Origin: DATGUP01 sp035301265
GTDB lineage: Bacteria > Bacillota > Bacilli > Bacillales > Amphibacillaceae
Assembly (NCBI GenBank): GCA_035301265.1
Contig: DATGUP010000003.1
Span: 62,001-126,000 of the forward strand
Length of the DNA: 64,000 nt
Direction of reading: 5' to 3'
Under the pieces are notes generated by a model. The model ran no database searches and had not been told where the DNA came from. It saw nothing but the letters and a program-made list of their open reading frames with translations. Positions 7,863-16,482 of this stretch are shown here, piece by piece (positions within the stretch are counted from its first letter, which is position 1; every line of letters begins with the position of its first letter). The translations under genes and the position numbers were made by a program.

Positions 7863-9065
7863 TTAATTTTTTCGCCGATAGATAAGGAGGCAGGCGATGC
7901 CTAAACTCAAAATAGTAAACAACGGACCTATCATCTTTAGCATATCGAAAAGATTGACGAAAGTGGTTTGGAATGCACTTTGTGCCGCTGAAATATCCGT
8001 AGATTTAAAAACTTGCTGACTTTGGTACAAAGGCTTGAACAAAATGACTGTGATCAAACTAGCAAACGCACCGTGCAGAAAACGAGCAAAGAAATAAGGT
8101 GCAAAATGGATATCGGTTTTAGCCAATATACTGGCGACTTGCGCTTGAACGGAAAACCCATTAAAACCAAGAATAAAGCTTACGACGACTATTTTAGACA
8201 TTAAGGAACTGGTAAGCACATCTGAAATCATGCGTGCCCCCAATGAAATTTCAAACAAACCAGTAAACAGGGGCTCGCTCAATTCTACCGGCAACGATAA
8301 TGCTTTTAAACCTATTTGCAATACAAATGCGATCATAGGCATTATACCGGCCAATAGAAACAGTTTGGTTAAAACAGAAAACAGAATAATGAAACCGCCG
8401 ACCATAACAAGGGTTTGAATAGAATTTAACACAGCGTCTCCGATGATTTCTCCTAGCTGGCGTGGATCGGCTAAGCGTGTTTGATGCATTTCTTTGAATG
8501 CCCGGGCAATTGAAAAACGTTGTGTCGGTAAAGGGTGTCGTTTCATTTCTTTTCCCCTTCCATAAAACCGCATGCAGACACCAACTAGCGCATTGCCGAT
8601 ATAATGGGATAACGCGAGGATAATTCCGAGTTTAGCATTGTTAAAAAATCCTACAGATACAGCGCCAAAAACAAACAAAGGACTTGAGGCATTCGTAAAG
8701 GATACCAATCTTTCGGCTTCAATTTTAGTTAGTTGTTTTTCTTCGCGCAGCCGGGCGGATATTTTCGCGCCTGAGGGATAGCCACTCGCCATTCCCATCA
8801 CCCATGCGAAGCTGCCGGCGCCGGGAACATTGAACAATGGTCGCATAATCGGTTCAAATAAAACACCGATAAATTTTACAACACCAAAGCCAATCAATAA
8901 TTCAGCTGTGATGAAAAAAGGCAACAATGAAGGAAAAACAATTTCCCACCATAATTCTAATCCGCGTAAACTGGCATTAAGCGACTCTTCAGGGAAACGC
9001 ATTAACGCGCCAGCCATAAAAATCGCTACAGAAGCTAGCAATATCGTCAAGATAACTTGTCTCAA
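7863..9065 (-). CDS. ylbJ: Sporulation integral membrane protein YlbJ
   Basis: A polytopic membrane protein of about 400 residues. It contains two nucleoside-recognition (Gate)-type halves, with FPSLLPFFITAELLIGFGVV in the first and MGMASGYPSGAKISA after it, as in YlbJ. In B. subtilis ylbJ is expressed in the mother cell under sigma-E and is needed for heat-resistant spores. I place the start at TTG 9065 because GGAGGG lies eight bases before it; the frame extends to a GTG at 9152 without an SD. It converges on coaD. The patatin-like gene ylbK that follows ylbJ in B. subtilis is absent. Confidence 0.9.
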   Translation of the reverse strand: MRQVILTILLASVAIFMAGALMRFPEESLNASLRGLELWWEIVFPSLLPFFITAELLIGFGVVKFIGVLFEPIMRPLFNVPGAGSFAWVMGMASGYPSGAKISARLREEKQLTKIEAERLVSFTNASSPLFVFGAVSVGFFNNAKLGIILALSHYIGNALVGVCMRFYGRGKEMKRHPLPTQRFSIARAFKEMHQTRLADPRQLGEIIGDAVLNSIQTLVMVGGFIILFSVLTKLFLLAGIMPMIAFVLQIGLKALSLPVELSEPLFTGLFEISLGARMISDVLTSSLMSKIVVVSFILGFNGFSVQAQVASILAKTDIHFAPYFFARFLHGAFASLITVILFKPLYQSQQVFKSTDISAAQSAFQTTFVNLFDMLKMIGPLFTILSLGIACLLIYRRKN

Positions 9066-9245
9066 CTTACAAGCCCTCCGGTGAATGGTTTCATACTCTG
9101 TACTTCTAAATGGGTTAGTAGTAAAATAATGCTTGATTCGGATTTGCGCCACAGTCTATACCAATATACGCTTGTACAGGATGAAATTATGCATGCAAGT
9201 TACTTGGGACGTGTGATGCGCTTATCATGAGGAAGGGGACATAAA

Positions 9246-10271
9246 ATGAAATTCACCAAACGGCATATAATCGCTTTAATGGTTGTTGTCATCATCGCTT
9301 TTACACTATCGATGTATAAACTTCCATACTATATTTACAAGCCAGGAGGCGCTGATGCTCTTGATTCGATTGTTGAGGTTGAAGGAGGTCATCAAAGCGC
9401 AGGTGATATGCATCTTGTCACAGTAAGTGGGGGTCAGGCAACACCGGTTCAATATTTGTGGTCAACCATTTTGCCACACCATGAAATAATGCCCATTCAT
9501 GAAGTTATACCTGAAGGTTTGTCTGAAGAAGATTATCGCCATGCGCAATTACAAATGATGGAAAATTCGCAAGAAGCGTCTATCGTTGTTGCCTACGAGG
9601 CGGCAGATGCGGACATTACCATCGATTATAAAGGCATTTTTGTCGTTGAAGTTTTTGAAGATATGCCGGCCGAAGGCAAACTGCAAATGGGCGACCAAAT
9701 CCTTGCTGTCGATAATAAGCGTGTTGATCATGCGGAGGATTTGATCAGCTACGTAGATACAAAACAAGTTGGTGACACGATTACATTGGATATCAAGCGT
9801 GATAAAACGGAATTGAGTGTTGATGTTGAACTTGTCGAATACGACAATCAAAAAGATAAAATCGGTATTGGAGTCGGTTTAGTAACTGATCGCGATGTTA
9901 CAGTTGATCCCGATGTCACTTTCTCCAGCGGGGAGATCGGCGGTCCAAGTGCTGGATTAATGTTCGCGCTAGAAATATATGATCAATTAACTGAAGAAGA
10001 TTTGACAAAAGGTTATGAAATGGCTGGGACGGGAGAAATTGATTACGACGGAAATGTGTTACGCATAGGCGGAATTGACAAAAAAGTGATAGCAGCAGAT
10101 AAAGAAGGCTGTGACATTTTCTTTGCGCCTAACGAAAACGGTGCTAAAGATTCCAATTACACCGTTGCGAAAAAAACAGCTGAGGAAATCGGCACCGATA
10201 TGGATATCGTACCTGTCGATACATTTGCTGATGCTCTGGACTATATCCAACAACTCGAACCGAAAAAGTAA
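9246..10271 (+). CDS. ylbL: PDZ and Lon-type serine protease YlbL (SepM-like)
   Basis: A 341-residue membrane-anchored protease, the same length as B. subtilis YlbL. There is one N-terminal helix (IIALMVVVIIAFTLSMY, about 8-24), then a PDZ domain at about 125-195, and a C-terminal S16 (Lon) domain. The catalytic dyad is visible: Ser235 in GEIGGPSAGLMF and Lys280 in RIGGIDKKVIAADK. Relatives cleave membrane-proximal peptides or proteins outside the cytoplasm; SepM of streptococci processes a competence pheromone. ATG 9246 has the SD GAGGAAGGGG. It is divergent from ylbJ and convergent with tmcAL. Confidence 0.92.
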   Translation: MKFTKRHIIALMVVVIIAFTLSMYKLPYYIYKPGGADALDSIVEVEGGHQSAGDMHLVTVSGGQATPVQYLWSTILPHHEIMPIHEVIPEGLSEEDYRHAQLQMMENSQEASIVVAYEAADADITIDYKGIFVVEVFEDMPAEGKLQMGDQILAVDNKRVDHAEDLISYVDTKQVGDTITLDIKRDKTELSVDVELVEYDNQKDKIGIGVGLVTDRDVTVDPDVTFSSGEIGGPSAGLMFALEIYDQLTEEDLTKGYEMAGTGEIDYDGNVLRIGGIDKKVIAADKEGCDIFFAPNENGAKDSNYTVAKKTAEEIGTDMDIVPVDTFADALDYIQQLEPKK

Positions 10272-10283
10272 TCAAAACAGGCT

Positions 10284-11498
10284 TTAGAGCAGCCTTATAG
10301 GACCATGTCGTTCTTGTTGTCGATACTTATAGCGCAGCGTTGGTGTGAGAATGCTGTAATACGCATCACTCGCTCTTTCATCAATTTTTAACATGAGGCT
10401 TATATCTTTGCCCAGTTTGTGAACAATTGGCACGGCGATATCTTTTTTCCGTTTGTTTAAATAGGTTTGTCCTGTTTGAGTTAATCCTAATAGACGAATA
10501 TAAGGAACGGAAGATGGTTGTTTAATAAGGGCTAAGTCGCTTTTTTTTGTGTTTGTCAAAAGGTGCACAAACATCCGTTGCAGCCGGGTCCACGTATAGC
10601 GTTTCGTTTTAATAGCGTGCATCCAATCTTTGAATGTTGTGATATCTTTAGCCGTTTTTTTAAGGCGATTTTCCAAACCTTCGTCTACACCGGCTATCTT
10701 CTGAAGCTCCTTTGATGACATGGTCATCACGCGGTAGTGCAGAAATGGAAAATAATTTTCCCACGTATGCCACAATCCAGCTGTTTCTTTATATCGTTGT
10801 AGTTGACGAACCGTTTCGTTTGGCATTGTTTGCTTAACTTGTTCTAGAATTGCATCGGTTTCAAAAAGTTTTTTACGTATGCTTGTAGCGCTGGCAATCG
10901 ATGTTGTTATGTCCTTATCGTGGAAATTACTTTGTATACGCTCAACTGTTAAAGGTTCGATAGATAAATGATTGTCCATGATGGCTTTAATATAGCTGAA
11001 TCCAAGTATGTTGTTTGGTTTTTTCAAGTCTATTGCAGTATCCGTTAACCCGATCGCCCGATAGGCCAGTTGACTAGCATCAGGAAAAGACATGCCTTCA
11101 TCTAGGTATTGTTTTAATTTTTCTTTATAAACGGATTCCTTTCCTTTATAATGTTTATAACTAGCTATAAGATTGGTAATAGAGCCTGATTCACTCCCGA
11201 AGCAAATGCTTTCAACACCTATTTCGTTGAGAGTATTGACAGCTCCATAGGCAAAATAATCGCTGCTTTGTACAGCATAAAGATAAGGCAGTTCCAAAAC
11301 AATATCAACACCAGAGGCAAGTGCGGCTTTTGTACGATGGAACTTATCTATAATAGCCGGTTCGCCTCGTTGTAAAAATGCACCGCTCATAACAGCAATG
11401 ATACAATCGGCCTGCGAGATTTCTTTTGCTTTTTGAATATGATAAAGATGGCCGTTATGGAATGGGTTATATTCGACGATAAGCCCGCAAGCTTTCAT
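10284..11498 (-). CDS. tmcAL: tRNA(Met) cytidine acetate ligase TmcAL (YlbM)
   Basis: A 404-residue protein of the HIGH nucleotidyltransferase group. It starts MKACGLIVEYNPFHNGHLYH, containing the HNGH nucleotide-binding motif, followed by VMSGAFLQRGEPAIIDK and LELPYLYAVQSSDYFA. In B. subtilis TmcAL activates acetate with ATP and acetylates C34 of elongator tRNA-Met. The start is ATG 11498 with AAGGAG nine bases upstream. It ends only 12 bases from ylbL on the opposite strand, leaving no room for a separate terminator. Confidence 0.94.
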   Translation of the reverse strand: MKACGLIVEYNPFHNGHLYHIQKAKEISQADCIIAVMSGAFLQRGEPAIIDKFHRTKAALASGVDIVLELPYLYAVQSSDYFAYGAVNTLNEIGVESICFGSESGSITNLIASYKHYKGKESVYKEKLKQYLDEGMSFPDASQLAYRAIGLTDTAIDLKKPNNILGFSYIKAIMDNHLSIEPLTVERIQSNFHDKDITTSIASATSIRKKLFETDAILEQVKQTMPNETVRQLQRYKETAGLWHTWENYFPFLHYRVMTMSSKELQKIAGVDEGLENRLKKTAKDITTFKDWMHAIKTKRYTWTRLQRMFVHLLTNTKKSDLALIKQPSSVPYIRLLGLTQTGQTYLNKRKKDIAVPIVHKLGKDISLMLKIDERASDAYYSILTPTLRYKYRQQERHGPIRLL

Positions 11499-11638
11499 CG
11501 ATAACAACTCCTTGTCCGTTTTTTATATTGTAGCAAATGATGCCACTAAATACACGCTGAATCAACTCGCACAATTTGTTTGGATGAAAAACAAAGGTAC
11601 TGGGAACGCTTGTATAAGAGATTTGTAAAGAGAATATC

Positions 11639-11667
11639 TTGACAAAAGTTTGTTTTCATTTTAAAAT
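11639..11667 (+). promoter_or_regulatory. Sigma-A promoter of yceD-rpmF
   Basis: TTGACA at 11639-11644 and TAAAAT at 11662-11667 are separated by exactly 17 bases. It lies 28 bases upstream of the yceD start. Confidence 0.75.
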
Positions 11668-11694
11668 TACTCTTGTTGCCTTGAGGTGATCTTA

Positions 11695-12231
11695 GTGAAA
11701 TTTACGTTAGGTCAAATTAGAAAAAACGCCCATCGAGGACCGATGAAATTCGCTCAAGAAGTAGATGTTTCTGAACTGGAGTCGATGAATAATGATATAC
11801 GCAAAATCAAACCAGTTCAAATTGATGGAACGTGTTATTTTCAGGGCGAGAAAATCATTTTTTCATTTACAATGACAGGCGAGATGATTTTACCTTGTGC
11901 TCGTACATTAGTCGATGTTGTGTATCCTTTTACCATCAAGGCAAATGAAATGTTTACGACCTCTTCTGACTACAGCGATGATCATGCAGAAGAAGGCATT
12001 CACCCTGTTGAAGGAGAAGTCATTGATTTAATGCCTTATATTAAGGAGAATATCCTGCTATCTGTTCCTTATCGTGTGTTTTCCGATGATCCTCAAGCAG
12101 TGGAAAACATGCCGACAGAAGGTAAAGATTGGAAAATGGTTACACCAGAAGAAATGGAAAAAGAAAAATCGTCAATTGATCCGCGAATGAAAAAACTTGA
12201 ATCTTTATTGAAGAAAAACAATGATAAATAA
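11695..12231 (+). CDS. yceD: YceD family protein (DUF177, YlbN)
   Basis: A 178-residue acidic protein of the YceD (DUF177) family, which almost always precedes rpmF. It begins MKFTLGQIRKNAHRGP (GTG 11695, SD GAGGTGAT) and contains the conserved CARTLVDVVYPF segment after a GEMILP turn. The family is linked to 23S rRNA or ribosome accumulation in some bacteria; the biochemical role is not settled. It shares a transcript with rpmF, which starts 34 bases later. Confidence 0.9.
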   Translation: MKFTLGQIRKNAHRGPMKFAQEVDVSELESMNNDIRKIKPVQIDGTCYFQGEKIIFSFTMTGEMILPCARTLVDVVYPFTIKANEMFTTSSDYSDDHAEEGIHPVEGEVIDLMPYIKENILLSVPYRVFSDDPQAVENMPTEGKDWKMVTPEEMEKEKSSIDPRMKKLESLLKKNNDK

Positions 12232-12265
12232 GCAGATGCTTGAGACATTGAAGGAGGTGTAAGGA

Positions 12266-12439
12266 ATGGCGGTACCAAAAAGAAGAACGTCAAAGAAAGT
12301 GAAAAATCAACGCCGTACGCATAAAAAATTGCATTTGCCAAACTTAGTGGAATGTTCCAATTGTGGTGAACCGACCAAACCCCATCATGTTTGCAAAAAC
12401 TGTGGCCATTATGATGGGCGAGAAGTTGTCAATCAATAA
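12266..12439 (+). CDS. rpmF: 50S ribosomal protein L32
   Basis: A 57-residue basic ribosomal protein. It starts MAVPKRRTSKKVKNQR and has two CxxC pairs (CSNCGEP and CKNCGHYDG), so it is the zinc-binding type. It is a component of the large subunit near the peptidyl transferase region. ATG 12266 is preceded by AAGGAGGTG. A terminator follows. Because this zinc form is present, a zinc-independent paralogue elsewhere would be worth looking for; none is in this window. Confidence 0.97.
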   Translation: MAVPKRRTSKKVKNQRRTHKKLHLPNLVECSNCGEPTKPHHVCKNCGHYDGREVVNQ

Positions 12440-12456
12440 TCATATTTTACAGCAGG

Positions 12457-12495
12457 AAACAGATCACCGATGCGAAGAAGTGATCTGTTTTTTTA
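12457..12495 (+). terminator. Rho-independent terminator after rpmF
   Basis: A perfect 11-base stem (AAACAGATCAC 12457-12467 with GTGATCTGTTT 12480-12490) is followed by a run of T. Confidence 0.88.
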
Positions 12496-12520
12496 CTATA
12501 AAAGGATTGGAGGGCTTGTG

Positions 12521-13276
12521 ATGGGTGAAGTCGTCCAATATTATTTACATAACAATGAATACAGTATAATCTGTTTAAACCGGCCTAATAAGCGAAATGC
12601 GATTTCAGAAAAAATGGTGGAAGAACTAAATCGCTATGTGGTACGGGCGAGACAGGATTCTATCAAATGTTTACTCATTACAGGTGCAGATCCTATGTTT
12701 TGTGCCGGTGGAGATTTGAACGATTTGCACGGTGATATGACTGCAGATGAGGCTTTTGCAACACTCTATCCTATGAAAGAAGTTTTGTACAATATTGCTG
12801 CTTTTCCCGTTCCAACCATTTGTTTGTTGAATGGAGATGCATTAGGCGGTGGGTGCGAGCTAGCCACGGCTTGTGATTTTCGCTTGGCAAAAGAAGGGAC
12901 GCGTTTCGGTTTTATCCAAAGCAGATTAGGCATTGTCCCTGGTTGGGGCGGTGGGACCCTGCTTTATGAAAAAGTACAACCTGATTTTGCCTATGAATGG
13001 CTCATTCGCGCAGAAACTTATGATGCTTCATTTTTGTATGAAAGAGGTTGGATTCATCAAATCATCCCATACGAACAATGGGATAATATAGATACGTATT
13101 TGCAACCGTATTTGGCCATATCATATGAACAAGCGCAACATTTCAAACAACAATATCAGAAAAGGATATCTATACAAACTTTATCAGCTCAAATGGATGA
13201 TGAAGTACGACAATGTGCGCAATTGTGGGGACGGGAACAACATAAAGCATACATTCATAAAACATTGCGAAAATAA
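12521..13276 (+). CDS. Enoyl-CoA hydratase/isomerase family protein, second active-site Glu replaced
   Basis: A 251-residue crotonase-fold protein. The CoA-binding and oxyanion elements are present: CAGGDL at residues 61-66 and GDALGGGCELATACDFRLA at 105-123. Of the two glutamates used by classical hydratases, the first aligns with Glu113. The second position is Gln133 (RFGFIQSRLGIVPGWGG instead of FGxPE). This pattern resembles decarboxylase-like members (ethylmalonyl- or methylmalonyl-CoA decarboxylase type) more than a beta-oxidation hydratase. The true substrate cannot be told from sequence. ATG 12521 has GGAGG seven bases upstream. No other fatty acid genes are nearby. Confidence 0.88.
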   Translation: MGEVVQYYLHNNEYSIICLNRPNKRNAISEKMVEELNRYVVRARQDSIKCLLITGADPMFCAGGDLNDLHGDMTADEAFATLYPMKEVLYNIAAFPVPTICLLNGDALGGGCELATACDFRLAKEGTRFGFIQSRLGIVPGWGGGTLLYEKVQPDFAYEWLIRAETYDASFLYERGWIHQIIPYEQWDNIDTYLQPYLAISYEQAQHFKQQYQKRISIQTLSAQMDDEVRQCAQLWGREQHKAYIHKTLRK

Positions 13277-13362
13277 CAATCATGAATACTCAAAAATAGA
13301 AAAGTGATTCTATCACACCTATTGTTTGCATACATTGGTAGCAAATGATAAGGGGTGATAGT

Positions 13363-13860
13363 ATGAAAGCAACACGACAAGATGCATGGACTGAGGATGA
13401 GGATACGCTATTGGCAGAAATTGTACTCCGTCATATAAGAGAGGGTAAAACGCAACTCGAAGCATTCAAGGAAGTGGCTGAAAAACTATCGCGTACTTCT
13501 GCAGCGTGCGGTTTCCGCTGGAATGCAGCGATACGAAAACGTTATGAGGATGCTATTGAACTGGCGAAGAAAGAAAGAAAACATGGTATGCTAAAACAAA
13601 CGTCGCATGTAGATGAAACAAATAAGATTGGTGATCATCCAATCGATACGGCCATAACGCTGTTGGAAAAAATGAGAGCCAATATTCATAGAGAACATGA
13701 GCCAAAATATAAAGAACAGCAAGGGATGATCGAGCAGCTTAAAAAAGAAAATGATGAACTTAAGGAACGATTAAGTCGCTATGAACAAGCATGGCAAGAA
13801 ATGGCGAAACTGTGGAATTGGGTGAGTGGAAACAAAGATGGGTTAGACATCAATGAATAA
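13363..13860 (+). CDS. ylbO: RsfA family sporulation transcriptional regulator (YlbO-like)
   Basis: A 165-residue protein with an N-terminal Myb/SANT-like DNA-binding domain (DAWTEDEDTLLAEIVLRHIR and CGFRWNAAIRKRYE, about residues 6-60). A C-terminal coiled coil follows at about 110-150 (KEQQGMIEQLKKENDELKER). This is the layout of RsfA, a prespore regulator that modulates sigma-F genes, and of its paralogue YlbO. The position after rpmF and before a YlbP-like gene matches ylbO. ATG 13363 has the SD AGGGGTGAT; the longer frame from 13345 overlaps that SD. Confidence 0.87.
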   Translation: MKATRQDAWTEDEDTLLAEIVLRHIREGKTQLEAFKEVAEKLSRTSAACGFRWNAAIRKRYEDAIELAKKERKHGMLKQTSHVDETNKIGDHPIDTAITLLEKMRANIHREHEPKYKEQQGMIEQLKKENDELKERLSRYEQAWQEMAKLWNWVSGNKDGLDINE

Positions 13861-13894
13861 ACAAAAGCATTTCGGTTTGTTGACAGTCAATCAA

Positions 13895-13935
13895 AAAAGA
13901 CATGAATGGCCAATTGGTGCATCCATGTCTTTTCT
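13895..13935. terminator. Bidirectional terminator between ylbO and ylbP
   Basis: A perfect 10-base stem (AAAAGACATG 13895-13904 with CATGTCTTTT 13924-13933) has a 19-base loop. Its A-start and T-end serve both convergent genes. Confidence 0.75.
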
Positions 13936-13947
13936 TGTTGTAAAAAA

Positions 13948-14427
13948 TTATCTAATATTTTTTTCTTTAACACCTTCAGGCATCCAAATGAGCGGATTCT
14001 CTCCCAAATCTCTTTCCATTTCATAATGTGCTTTTTGAAAACCCATTTTTTTCCAAAAACCGTGTGAATTGATGCGTGGGTTTGTTTTGATCGGTAAATG
14101 AAAGCCTTTAGCATATTCCACAAGAGCGCTTCCATAACCTCTTCCTTGATAATTTGGCAACACTTCTAGTTTCCAGAGTTCTAAATAGTCCTGGGGCGGA
14201 TCAAAATATGCATCGTATTTTTTCTTAACTTTATAAAGACTCATTCTGGCCACAAGATTTGTTCCATAGTAAATGCCGTAAAAAGGTGATTCACTGTTGT
14301 TTTCAACAATATTATTTTGCAAATCTTCTAGCATCGATAGTTCTTGATGACCGTATTCCTTAAAGCGCTCAAATTGTTCCAATGTTTTATAATTGATGAG
14401 CAGTCTTTCTATTTGAACCTGTTCCAT
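13948..14427 (-). CDS. ylbP: GNAT family N-acetyltransferase YlbP
   Basis: A 159-residue GCN5-related acetyltransferase with the acetyl-CoA binding segment VLPNYQGRGYGSALVEYAK near residues 100-118 and the C-terminal SHGFWKKMGF typical of the fold. It is the same length and in the same place as B. subtilis YlbP. The start ATG 14427 has a strong GGGGGAGGGAG upstream; the frame extends further but without an SD. The substrate is unknown. It is transcribed divergently from bshC. Confidence 0.87.
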   Translation of the reverse strand: MEQVQIERLLINYKTLEQFERFKEYGHQELSMLEDLQNNIVENNSESPFYGIYYGTNLVARMSLYKVKKKYDAYFDPPQDYLELWKLEVLPNYQGRGYGSALVEYAKGFHLPIKTNPRINSHGFWKKMGFQKAHYEMERDLGENPLIWMPEGVKEKNIR

Positions 14428-14663
14428 GACAACTCCCTCCCCCTTAAAGACAGAATTGTTTGGTCTTATATTTCTTTTTATTATAGTATAAATATGACAG
14501 GAATGAAACAATCGCCAATCGTCGCTAACCATGTAGCCGTTGATATACCGTTTATATATTCAGTATCGTTTCTAAAAAGTAAAACAGATTGCATGAAAAA
14601 TGTCCATCGTTTATGTAAAATACAACTTGAATGTTATTGATTACGGTTAAAGGAGCATGGCAA

Positions 14664-16289
14664 ATGCGCATTAAGCCTATTCAAATATTGACAGAAAACA
14701 TATTTATGAATGATTATCGCAACTATACAAAAAATATATCACAGTTTTTTGATTATAACCCTTTCGTCGCGCGATCTTATCAAAACAGGATGAAAGATTT
14801 GCAACAGCAAACGTATCAACGCACACGTCTGGCTGAGGTGTTGCATGAGCAAAATAAGCGATGGGATGCGCCCGAAGCGGTTCACAAAAACATTGAACGG
14901 TTGAAAGACGAAAATAGTGTCGTGATCATCGGTGGTCAACAAGCAGGGTTATTGACCGGGCCGATGTATACAGTAAATAAAATTATCTCGATTATGCAAA
15001 TGGCAAAGCAACATGAAAGTAAACATCAAGTTCCTGTATTGCCTGTGTTTTGGATAGCAGGTGAAGACCATGATTTTGAGGAAATCAACCATGTTTTCAT
15101 GCCTGATGCTGGGCGGATGAAAAAACATACGATCAATCAGCGTGTTGAACAGAAATTGCCTGTTTCTGAAATCCAAATCAATGATACGGACGCACGTTTA
15201 TGGTTGGATGAATTATTCGCGCAGTTATGCGAAACAGAGCATACAAAGGCGCTTTATAAAATGATCAACACGTGTCTTGATCAGGCAAAAACATACGTCG
15301 ATTTTTTTGCACGGATCATTCACGAATTGTTCAATGAAGAAGGCCTTATTTTAGTGGATTCAGCCGATCCGTCAATACGACAGCTGGAAAGCGATTATTT
15401 TGTACAGCTGATAGAAAAGCAACCTGAGATCGCTCAAGGTGTCTATACAGCGGCACAACAAGTTAAACAATTAGGATATCCGTTAACACTTGATATTGAA
15501 CAAACGGATGCTCACCTTTTCTATCATGATAATCGCGAACGCATTTTGCTTGTCCGAAATGAATCCGGTGATTGGATCGGCAAGCGAAATGACATTCATC
15601 TGAAAACAAAAGATTTGTTAGAAACCGCAAAAAATAAGCCGGGATCGCTCAGTAATAATGTTGTGACTCGCCCATTAATGCAGGATATGCTGTTTCCAAC
15701 GCTCGCATTTATCGGCGGTCCTGGAGAGATCAATTATTGGTCTGTCTTAAAACCTGCTTTTCATGCATTAAATATGAACATGCCACCGGTTGTTCCTCGC
15801 CTATCGTTTACATATATCGAACGCCCAGTTCAAAAAGCGCTCGACAAATTTGGATTGACACCTGATATGGTTATTAACGAAGGGATTGATAAACGAAAAA
15901 GCAATTGGCTAGCATCGCAAACAACACCCCCTATTGGCGAATTGACCGAACATATCAAAGCGGTTGTGGATAAAGCGCATGAGCCGTTGCGTCAAATCGC
16001 TTACGATATTCGCTCAGATCTCGGTGAAGTGGCAGATAAAAACTTATATTATTTGCATAATAATATCGATTATTTACACGATCGGATTGTACACATACTG
16101 AAAGAAAAATACGCGAGCGTTCTTTCAGAATACGATTTTGTTCAATTATCGTTGCATCCAGAAGGTAAACGACAGGAACGTTTGTGGAATCCATTGCCGT
16201 GGTTAAATGATTATGGGACAGCCTTTATCAAACGGCTCGCCCATGAATCGTGTTCGCTTGAAAAAGCTCATTATCTTGTTTATTTATAA
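14664..16289 (+). CDS. bshC: Bacillithiol biosynthesis cysteine-adding enzyme BshC
   Basis: A 541-residue protein matching BshC (YllA, 539 residues in B. subtilis), which adds cysteine to glucosaminyl-malate to complete bacillithiol. Features are VVIIGGQQAGLLTGPMYTV near residue 90, VFWIAGEDHDFEEINHVF near 130, and LAFIGGPGEINYW near 350, which belong to the nucleotide-binding core; a long coiled coil lies near 440-475. ATG 14664 has AGGAG eight bases upstream. bshA and bshB are not in the window. It is followed by a strong terminator. Confidence 0.95.
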   Translation: MRIKPIQILTENIFMNDYRNYTKNISQFFDYNPFVARSYQNRMKDLQQQTYQRTRLAEVLHEQNKRWDAPEAVHKNIERLKDENSVVIIGGQQAGLLTGPMYTVNKIISIMQMAKQHESKHQVPVLPVFWIAGEDHDFEEINHVFMPDAGRMKKHTINQRVEQKLPVSEIQINDTDARLWLDELFAQLCETEHTKALYKMINTCLDQAKTYVDFFARIIHELFNEEGLILVDSADPSIRQLESDYFVQLIEKQPEIAQGVYTAAQQVKQLGYPLTLDIEQTDAHLFYHDNRERILLVRNESGDWIGKRNDIHLKTKDLLETAKNKPGSLSNNVVTRPLMQDMLFPTLAFIGGPGEINYWSVLKPAFHALNMNMPPVVPRLSFTYIERPVQKALDKFGLTPDMVINEGIDKRKSNWLASQTTPPIGELTEHIKAVVDKAHEPLRQIAYDIRSDLGEVADKNLYYLHNNIDYLHDRIVHILKEKYASVLSEYDFVQLSLHPEGKRQERLWNPLPWLNDYGTAFIKRLAHESCSLEKAHYLVYL

Positions 16290-16334
16290 ATCAAAACCGC
16301 CTTTTCTCACATTTGAATATGCTTGGATTTAAAT

Positions 16335-16379
16335 ACTGTCTTGACCAGCAATAACGCTGATCCAAGGCAGTTTTTTTTA
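16335..16379 (+). terminator. Rho-independent terminator after bshC
   Basis: A 9-base stem (16335-16343 with 16363-16371, one G-T pair) has an inner AGC/GCT pairing in its loop. It is followed by eight T. Confidence 0.82.
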
Positions 16380-16424
16380 ATGGCTATATATGTCTGTCAA
16401 ACTTTAAAATAAAAATAGAAAAAT

Positions 16425-16456
16425 AAGTGGTGAAAAGTGGTGGAATGTGGTATGAT
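16425..16456 (+). promoter_or_regulatory. MraZ-type operator repeats and -10 box of the dcw cluster
   Basis: Three GTGG repeats (AAGTGG 16425-16430, AAGTGG 16435-16440, ATGTGG 16445-16450) are spaced exactly 10 bases apart. They are followed directly by a good -10 box, TATGAT 16451-16456. MraZ proteins bind direct repeats of about one helical turn (TGGGN or GTGG-like) and control their own cluster. The repeats occupy the -35 region, which fits repression by occlusion. Confidence 0.7.
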
Positions 16457-16482
16457 GAAACCATGAAAGTGGGGCGAACGGT

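Noticed and set aside
14344..14640. 98-codon plus-strand frame between ylbP and bshC
   Set aside because: Overlaps ylbP antisense, has no SD, and the sequence resembles no family.
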